The translations under genes and the position numbers were made by a program. A stretch of DNA of 64,000 nucleotides. Source: Ancylostoma caninum. Taxonomy: Eukaryota; Nematoda; Chromadorea; Rhabditida; Ancylostomatidae. The stretch lies in contig JBAJFG010000362.1 in the NCBI GenBank assembly GCA_037903475.1, positions 1,736,001-1,800,000 of the forward strand, given 5' to 3'. The notes under the pieces were generated by a model that saw nothing but the letters and a program-made list of their open reading frames with translations, had not been told where the DNA came from and did not search any database. Shown in pieces: positions 57,771 to 64,000 of the stretch (positions are counted from its first letter, which is position 1; every line of letters starts with the position of its first letter).

Positions 57771-57985
57771 GAATACCCATGGGTAAACGGGCATTGACTA
57801 CGTCACCTGTGGGTAAACACGTTGATGAGTGTCAGGTAAAGGGTAGTTCTGGGTAAGGTAATACACTTATCATGCCTAATCTCATACACATATGTATGAT
57901 TACCCATGGGTAGCGGATGGGAATAGAAAATGTCAGGTCTGGGTAAACATGTTGATGCCAGGTAAGGGGGGAGGAATCGGGTTCA
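57771..57985. repeat. diverged direct repeat containing CCCATGGGTA and GGGTAAACA motifs
   Basis: TACCCATGGGTA occurs at about 57775 and 57901. TGGGTAAACA-CGTTGATG-type strings occur at about 57810 and 57940, each followed by a CAGGTAA string and a run of G. The two units are about 125 bp apart and strongly diverged. No coding role is apparent. Confidence 0.5.
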
Positions 57986-58179
57986 CCACGGGTAACTCCA
58001 ATGATGTACCTGGGCCCTCGTCTGCTCCAATACAGGGATTGAAAACGCAATTTGCAGGGGTACGGCGTTCCTCGACGTGCTTCGTATTTATTCCTGGTCT
58101 AGTAACTATTATATTTACTTGTGAACTAGTCTCTGTCACTTTCATTTGGTTTAGTTTCACCGCATTTATAGCACATAAA

Positions 58180-58520
58180 GTTCTAGAACGTTCGCCACTA
58201 CGACGCGATTCCACATTCCTACCAGTTACGTTGTCGGTTCTTTTCATCGCTGCCAGCGCCTGCCGTAACCATTCCGTATCGTTAGCCGAACGCTGCGTAA
58301 TTACATGGGAGCGGTGTACAGGTTACGTGTCATCGCCGGACGCGGCGACGTCGGCTGCGTCTGGAGCGTTGCCGCTTGATTGCTGATTGTAAGTGACGCG
58401 AAGGTCTCTTGTAGATGCGATCAGTGGCTGAGCCGAGCTGTCATCGCCGATCACCGACCGCCACACGCGATCACCCGGCATAGCGCGGTGATTGCGTCCG
58501 TCCGACCTGTTCTCAGCTTA
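58180..58520. promoter_or_regulatory. CpG-rich patch, possible promoter region
   Basis: CpG dinucleotides are locally dense compared with the AT-rich flanks, as in the region just upstream of the TMEM41A-like gene. A consensus-like splice donor lies inside, so a first exon of an unrecognised plus-strand gene could end here. No protein or transcript evidence supports this, and it is only a candidate. Confidence 0.2.
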
Positions 58521-59770
58521 CTTTTTACCCTACCTTACACAGGTAGTGCAGCGTCGTTAATGTAACGACGGTCATTTTGCTGGGGTTCTGGCAAAAAATT
58601 CCAATGAGTCATGGATGGGAGACGCTTCTTGGGACATTAAGATTATATTTCCGTGCAACTTCTCCGATTAACATGCCGAGCTGTAGGCTACTTCTGGCTT
58701 TGTAGACCATTTCAACTTTTATTCCTAGTCTTTGCCACTTCCGGGGAAACTAGTCTAGTAGAATGATCTAACATCTGTGACGGGATTCGTGTACGTTCCT
58801 GGGAAGGTCCTAGGCTTCTTGATTACCCAATGTGGGAGATGTTCCTACCGAAATTTAATATATATTATGATATTTTGCTTTTTATCACTAATCCCATCGC
58901 TGAATGAGACGAGTTGCTTCCAAAAACTGTACCCATTTTTGAAGAGAAGTTCATCCACTTCAAAACGGTGGGTAGGTCACTACCCTTCTTGAAACATTCA
59001 TGAATCCCGACGCTGATCGATATTTGACAAGGATTTATCCATGAGTTATCAATATAGTGCAATAGCCAGTAGTTTTATTTACTGAACGATGAATTTTAGC
59101 AATATTTTAACATTTCTTGTGAGTTTTCTTTGGTCGCTCATATATCACTCTTCATTTTCAACCCATATTGGAGGCAATTTTTCCAGAGCGGATCATTCCA
59201 GCTGGCCAACACAAGAATGGATCGTCTGATTTGAGTAAAAATGGACTAATTCTTCCTCTTTACTTCTTGGTGTATTTGTCTTTTTAGTAGCCTACATTTC
59301 AACCAACCACCTCGATTCCTAGAGTTTTCCCTAGTCACATGGTGTTGCTACTTATGTTGGAACCGTCCGAAATTTGGCTCGATCTGACAGAACTGATCCC
59401 AAAACATTGGGTTTATCAGAAAATTTTGTTTGTATGCAATCCAGTGTGATTCGAGTTACCGCGAAACATTTCTTCACATCATGGTAAATTGATTATTATT
59501 CGTTCAAAACACTTATCCATGGAATTCCATTCCTCTTCTGAAGAAGAACTTAATCAAGCTAATCGTAACTCATTTTAATCAAAGGTTTTGGCGCATAACA
59601 TTACTGTCTCGTTCCCTCCTCATTCATTTATGACTCAAAAACAAGGAGAACTGCTCGAGACATTCATACTTCACGAATAGACCAGTGACTGAATTCTTAA
59701 ACGCTCTCAGGAACAGTGTGATCTTCGCGGAACGGACAAATTTGCAACAGAAGTATTCCATAGTTTTTAT

Positions 59771-60553
59771 ATGTTTCCTCATCCAGTTCCTCTTCTTGCT
59801 GTGGCAATATTTTCGAATAAAATATATCGAGTTTTGAACTTTTCAAATCTGGTTCTGCGGTTAGATTGGCACCTTCTCATGACCGTTCATAAATATCATC
59901 CGAGCTTGTTATGGAGAGAACTGCACATAAGTGACTTGCACTCTATAAGGGGTGTTGGTAATATTCGCGAACGCTCCCGGAAAGGAGCCATTCAGCTCGT
60001 TGGGTCCAGGACTGACGAGTTTCGGAATGGAAACTCAGCACATTTCATCCGAAAACTTCGTCACAGCAAAGACACAAAATGTTTGTTGAAAGAAATGAAT
60101 CTCACAGCTCACGCTCAGGAATTACTTCTATTCATAAAGTTACTGCATTCTGGACCTGTGGTAGGGGCAAAATGTTGCCCGGATCGTTTACGAATCTGGT
60201 CGCTGGAAAGATGGATCTACTTTTCTGGTATTGATGCTGACGACTACCTCTACCATGAACCTTTACATGGATTTTTATTGGATTTTATATTTAGTGAACA
60301 GCGATCAATTGCTATACATTGTCCCCAAAAAAGTTCTAGTTTTAGTCAATTTTCATACATTTGTGCCACAAGTTTTGTGCAACCAGTCTTCTCAAACTTG
60401 GGTACAGCCGAAATCTCGAACGGGGTTGTGGAAAATCGAGAAGAGTGTAAAGAGGACAGATTGGCTCGTCAATATTCATGGAACATTGAATCCAAACTTT
60501 GCCGACATTCCCATTGTGTTTACTATTACAACATTGGCTTTTATAAGTACTAA
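59771..60553 (+). CDS. anonymous 260-aa ORF, longest in the window
   Basis: An unbroken plus-strand frame runs from ATG 59771 to a TAA at 60551-60553. I do not recognise it. Its composition is mixed, with HFIRKLRHSKDTKCLLKEMN followed by hydrophobic LLLFIKLL. A second frame (60231-60557) overlaps its end and contains a more membrane-protein-like C-terminus (NPNFADIPIVFTITTLAFIS), so this ORF may not be the real product. Both may be parts of a spliced gene or a decayed one. No intronless gene this long is otherwise supported in the window, which makes a mobile-element or pseudogene origin possible. Confidence 0.25.
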   Translation: MFPHPVPLLAVAIFSNKIYRVLNFSNLVLRLDWHLLMTVHKYHPSLLWRELHISDLHSIRGVGNIRERSRKGAIQLVGSRTDEFRNGNSAHFIRKLRHSKDTKCLLKEMNLTAHAQELLLFIKLLHSGPVVGAKCCPDRLRIWSLERWIYFSGIDADDYLYHEPLHGFLLDFIFSEQRSIAIHCPQKSSSFSQFSYICATSFVQPVFSNLGTAEISNGVVENREECKEDRLARQYSWNIESKLCRHSHCVYYYNIGFYKY

Positions 60554-60869
60554 ATAGTCGAATTTGTTCTACTGTTGTTTTCGTTTAAACTACCAATGTT
60601 TAAATTCCTAAAACCTTGCAATTTATGTTTCTTTCGAGCAACTCGAACGAAAGATTAAGGGACTCATTTCTATGAACTACTTAGTGGAATTCAATTTTAA
60701 CTTGATCTTACCCTGCCAACTCAACTGTTACCAGGCTTTTCTTCCAAACCTTGGCTAAGTTCCTCGATTTTTAACGACCCCATTCACTACATCACACAGT
60801 CACAGCTCAGAAAGCTCAAACGAGGGTCAAAGCTATTAGCGTAATCAGTTTCTTATCATTGTTTTGCAG

Positions 60870-60956
60870 TCGAATGAGACACCTGTTGAGTTTGTGGCTG
60901 CGGTTTTGATTGGAGCTGTTTTGAAATTGATGGCTTATCAGCAGCCTGGATACTAG
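60870..60956 (+). CDS. candidate terminal exon of an unidentified membrane protein
   Basis: A good acceptor (TTGTTTTGCAG ending at 60869) opens a phase-0 frame, SNETPVEFVAAVLIGAVLKLMAYQQPGY, then TAG. The hydrophobic middle and natural ending look like the last exon of a membrane protein, but no upstream exon could be joined with confidence. The ORFs at 59.8-60.6 kb are possible partners. Could be chance. Confidence 0.2.
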   Translation, partial: SNETPVEFVAAVLIGAVLKLMAYQQPGY

Positions 60957-62356
60957 CACTTTGGTTTTATACTGGTGACTAAGGAACTCCATTCCTTGTT
61001 TGCGATCTGGCATTTGGGGATATTTTTAGGCTTGGATACCCACAGTTTAATTTTTATCCCTGGAAATCCTGCGTTCTCAGGTCTTTGGTTTGGAAATCGA
61101 CATTTTCGGAGTATTTCATTGATGTGGTCCAAGAATTTTTGGCTAGTGAGGAACTGCAGAGGAACGATTGTTAATAAAAGTTGGGAATTTCCATAAAATT
61201 GCCGCTTAAAAATGCGAGGACCACCTTGTTTCTCTTATGCTCTTCCGTATTTCCTTCCAGAATACTTTGTAGCGGCTAAGTAGTAGTTATATATGTTACG
61301 CTTCAAACTGTTGCAGTTCAACTTCTTCAAATGTTTTCGCCTAATACTTCTATAAAATTCATTGATATGTCATCGTACGCTGCGCTCATTGTTGTTTCTA
61401 TGGCGTAACGATGCTATGAGCAGATAGATCGCTGCCGTTATATCGCTGGGCATCTAAGATCACCGCTTAGATTTCTCACATTCATTCGGCCACAAAGGTT
61501 AATATATTCCTTCATGTGGAAATGTTTTGGGGGTTCTTTTTGTCGGAGTTTAGAAATAGGCGCAAAATGAGAGCTCAGGAAGGTTCAAGAAATTTCCCGA
61601 AGATTTTTCGGAATTGCCGGGGTGCCTCGAAAATAGAAGCAATTTTTGCATGTTCAGGACTCGTAAGAGTCTTCTCATACCCTATCCGCTAGGATGTTTC
61701 TATAATAGGCTGCGGTAATCCAGAACTATCGTGACACCGCATGAGCTGCGTCTTGGCTCTCTGACTGTCTGCGCATCCGCACATTGCACTTCCTTCTCCC
61801 TCGATCGATTATGTTCTGTGGCGCGACGAGCGAGTCCGTATCGCTGAAATCTCGTGTGCGTTTCTTTATGAATTCAACTGAAAATAAAGAGACAACGCCG
61901 TCAGTTTTGCGAATTTGTGATTTATATTTAATAAGTTAATTATATATTATAAAAATACATAACTTATTTTAACAAACCAATTTTGGAATTAAGTGCTAAC
62001 AATCCATTTTTTAAATATTTTTTATACCCGGAGTGGCTAGTACTCTTATGGCTCTCATGGCTCTAGTTATATCATTTTTATTGATCAATTTTTTGCTACG
62101 AAATTCTTGCAGTTGTGAGACTTTTGGAGAGCCATTGCAATGAAGGGGAATTGTTGTTGCACTGCAGATAGAGGGAAACCGCCCCGCGTTACCTTTGCGG
62201 CGCGGCAGGTCAGGTGGGCGCTGCGGCTATCGGACATGGTCAGGGTTGCTGTTTTGCTTAATTCTTCTAACGGTGGGCCCTTTATGCCCGTGCTTTCAAC
62301 TAGAGGTGGAAGGAATAATCGAAGCAGTCCCAATCACACCAGAGAATCGTAGCGTG

Positions 62357-62401
62357 TCTGTCGCGCCGCATGAGTGACGGTCTGTCGCGCCGCATGAGTG
62401 A
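62357..62401. repeat. 21-bp tandem duplication
   Basis: TCTGTCGCGCCGCATGAGTG plus A occurs at 62357-62377 and again at 62381-62401, separated by CGG. The copies are identical. Confidence 0.85.
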
Positions 62402-63296
62402 TGCGACGCGGCCGACTTTTGTCTGATGTGCAATGGCGATTGCTCCTCACTGTATATGCGTTGGTAGAATATTTTGCAACACAATAACCTTTAATAATTT
62501 TTTGCACGCTTCAGAAGTTTCATTCGTTTCTGTAATCAACCCCTTTAAGAAATCCAAACCAGTTCGAATCCATTCTCTTTCTTCAGGCTACCCTGCCATG
62601 GTTGTTTGCTAATTTCAAGCTCCATAGCTTCCTGGCTGCTTTTTCCGCCGACTGCTCCCTTTCCGCGTGCGTTCGTGTTTTTTTTTCGCGGATCGTGGCG
62701 GTGCTCCAAAGCGGCGGCGATTAATCTTCCGCGTCGTCACCGTCGGTCGGTCGGTCAGTTGCTGTGCAGACTCCGCAGTGTCCTTGGAACGCTTAGAGCA
62801 TAACTCTTCTCTGGCCGTTGGTCTTCTTTTAGCCGCATTGGTTTCGAGAGCAGTCGAAAAGTGTTCGGTGATGAATGGGAGCTATTCGCCTTGACCTGCT
62901 CCCTTGAATGAAGTGAACAGCGGTGACGTTTTTGAACTTAGATGGTTTGCATCTAGGCTAAGTACCTGCGATGCGATCCATGAGTGCTTACCCAGAAGAA
63001 ATTGCGATGATTCAGATAATCCAGACTAGATTGCCGCTTGAGAAAAAAGTATTGAATTAATTAAATCCACCTTTTCTTTGCACAGCTCATTAAAACTGGT
63101 TTTCAGCACGAAACGTAATGAACGCTGCTCAAGAAGCTCGTCGACCCTTGGCGAGGATGTCTTAGTTTGAAGTCTTTTCTAGAACATTCCTAAATCCAGC
63201 CACAGATGTTTCCGTTTACATTTGCTTATTTGATACTTCGGTACCGACCACTCTTGTGAGGGACACGTGTCAAGAAAATTAAATCTAAAACTCGTT

Positions 63297-63840
63297 TAGT
63301 AGTAGTGTAATATAGTAGTGGCATGTGCAGTAGTGGTATATTAGTACTAGATTGTTAGTGTAGTAATTTAATGGTAATATAAAGTAGTAGTAGTAACAGC
63401 AGTACTAGTATAGTGTGGTACAGCAAAGTGGCAATGGTATAGTAGTAGGATTATCGGACACTTACCACCCGGTACAACAGTAGGGGAAAAGCGCTGTTCT
63501 CAGTCCTTCCTCAATAAGAATAGCTTAGCTTTGATCTCAAGTGATCAATAAGACGCTATAATGACGTAGGGCATCTTTTAAACCGCGTACGGCTGTTTTG
63601 GCAAAGGTCCAAAATGGCAAAACGGCCTGACGCTGCGCGTGCGGGTGGTAAGTGACCGTAGACGCAGTAGTAGTGTAGTAATATATAGTTACAGAACGAC
63701 ATGTAGTAGTATAGTAGAAATGTTCTAGTACATAAAGGTTGTATGGTAATAGTGTAGCAGTATACAGTAGTGTTTGATACGACTTTTAGTAGTGTAATAG
63801 TAGTGTATGTACGTAGTGGTATATGGAGATAATATAGTAA
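63297..63840. repeat. degenerate GTA/TAG-rich simple repeat, interrupted
   Basis: Stretches made almost only of TAGTAGTG, TAATAGT and TATAGTA variants run at 63297-63450 and 63660-63840. They are broken by about 200 bp of ordinary sequence that carries the dispersed repeat copy at 63571-63663. Confidence 0.7.
63571..63663 (-). repeat. dispersed repeat copy (partner at 44448-44545)
   Basis: Read on the minus strand it runs GTCTACGGTCACTTACC, GCGTCAGGCCGTTTTGCC, AAAACAGCC, AAAAGATGCCC, matching the order in the intron of acyltransferase copy B. It interrupts the GTA-rich simple repeat. Confidence 0.6.
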
Positions 63841-63856
63841 TAGCAGCAGTAATTCA

Positions 63857-63950
63857 CTCATCCACTCATTCATTCATTCGCTCGTTCGTTTATTTATTCA
63901 TCATTCATTCATTCATTCATTCGCCCGTTCGTTCATTCATTCATTTAATA
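63857..63950. repeat. (ATTC)n microsatellite
   Basis: Tandem ATTC/GTTC units, such as ATTCATTCATTCATTCATTC with CGTTCGTT variants, run almost to the window end. Confidence 0.85.
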
Positions 63951-64000
63951 ATTGGTTCATCCTTTAAAGGTTTCTTTCCAGTCCTCACACCTAGAATGAA

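Larger units (their letters stand above)
56416..59770. other. gene-poor stretch
   Basis: No gene is recognised. The region contains a diverged GGGTAAAC repeat cluster (57.77-58.0 kb), two GACGCACGCACGCAT strings (about 57318 and 57452) and a CpG-rich patch (58.2-58.5 kb) with a strong donor-like GATTGTAAGTGA at about 58384-58395. The 164-residue frame at 57892-58386 overlaps the repeat cluster and has no family resemblance. Confidence 0.35.
60957..64000. other. gene-free stretch to the window edge
   Basis: No gene is recognised. Contents: a second copy of the 53.7-kb repeat (61753-61785), a two-copy 21-bp tandem (62357-62401), a repeat partner of 44448-44545 (63571-63663), GTA/TAG-rich simple sequence and an ATTC microsatellite at the end. 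Confidence 0.4.

Noticed and set aside
61026..61085. LGLDTHSLIFIPGNP resembles the CAS1/CASD1 O-acetyltransferase motif ADT.GILVLIPGNP
   Set aside because: The match is short, and flanking frames show none of the other CASD1 segments. The candidate terminal exon at 60870 lies upstream instead of downstream, so no consistent gene model can be built.

Overview
The window reads as nuclear DNA from a nematode, most likely a clade V (strongylid-like) worm; this is inference. It has short exons split by introns with GT..TTTCAG-type borders, conserved metazoan housekeeping proteins, many small inverted-repeat elements and a Penelope-like retroelement. No prokaryotic operons or rRNA are visible and I could not support a tRNA.

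Layout. 1-11.3 kb: no gene recognised; scattered foldback elements and GC-rich patches, the last just upstream of the first gene. 11.3-20.0 kb (+): seven exons of a TMEM41A-type membrane protein, with a 4.8-kb second intron. 20-23.5 kb: gene-poor, two MITEs. 23.5-24.7 kb (-): seven-exon ATP5S/DMAC2-like mitochondrial protein. 24.9-26.3 kb: two large inverted repeats. 27.0-31.7 kb (-): thirteen-exon tRNA (guanine-37-N1)-methyltransferase (TRMT5) with an apparent mitochondrial leader. 32.2-34.7 kb (+): 5'-truncated Penelope-like element with a GIY-YIG domain, cut by a 1,252-bp non-autonomous hAT element and ending in a hammerhead-ribozyme fold. 36.1-40.8 kb and 43.9-53.0 kb (+): two tandem LCLAT1/ACL-8-9-10-type lysophospholipid acyltransferases. 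The 5.2-kb fourth intron of the second contains the whole 20-exon mcm-7 gene on the opposite strand (45.8-49.7 kb). 53-64 kb: no gene recognised; two anonymous ORFs, AT-rich and simple repeats, dispersed repeat copies and a second, decayed hammerhead.

The recognised genes serve replication licensing (MCM7), tRNA modification (TRMT5), mitochondrial function (ATP5S/DMAC2-like) and membrane lipid or ER homeostasis (acyltransferases, TMEM41A). They do not form an obvious pathway. The most notable structures are the nested mcm-7, the hAT-in-Penelope insertion with an exact 8-bp target duplication, and the paired hammerhead ribozymes. Exon borders were placed by eye from splice signals, reading frame and remembered family alignments; every multi-exon model keeps frame across all junctions.
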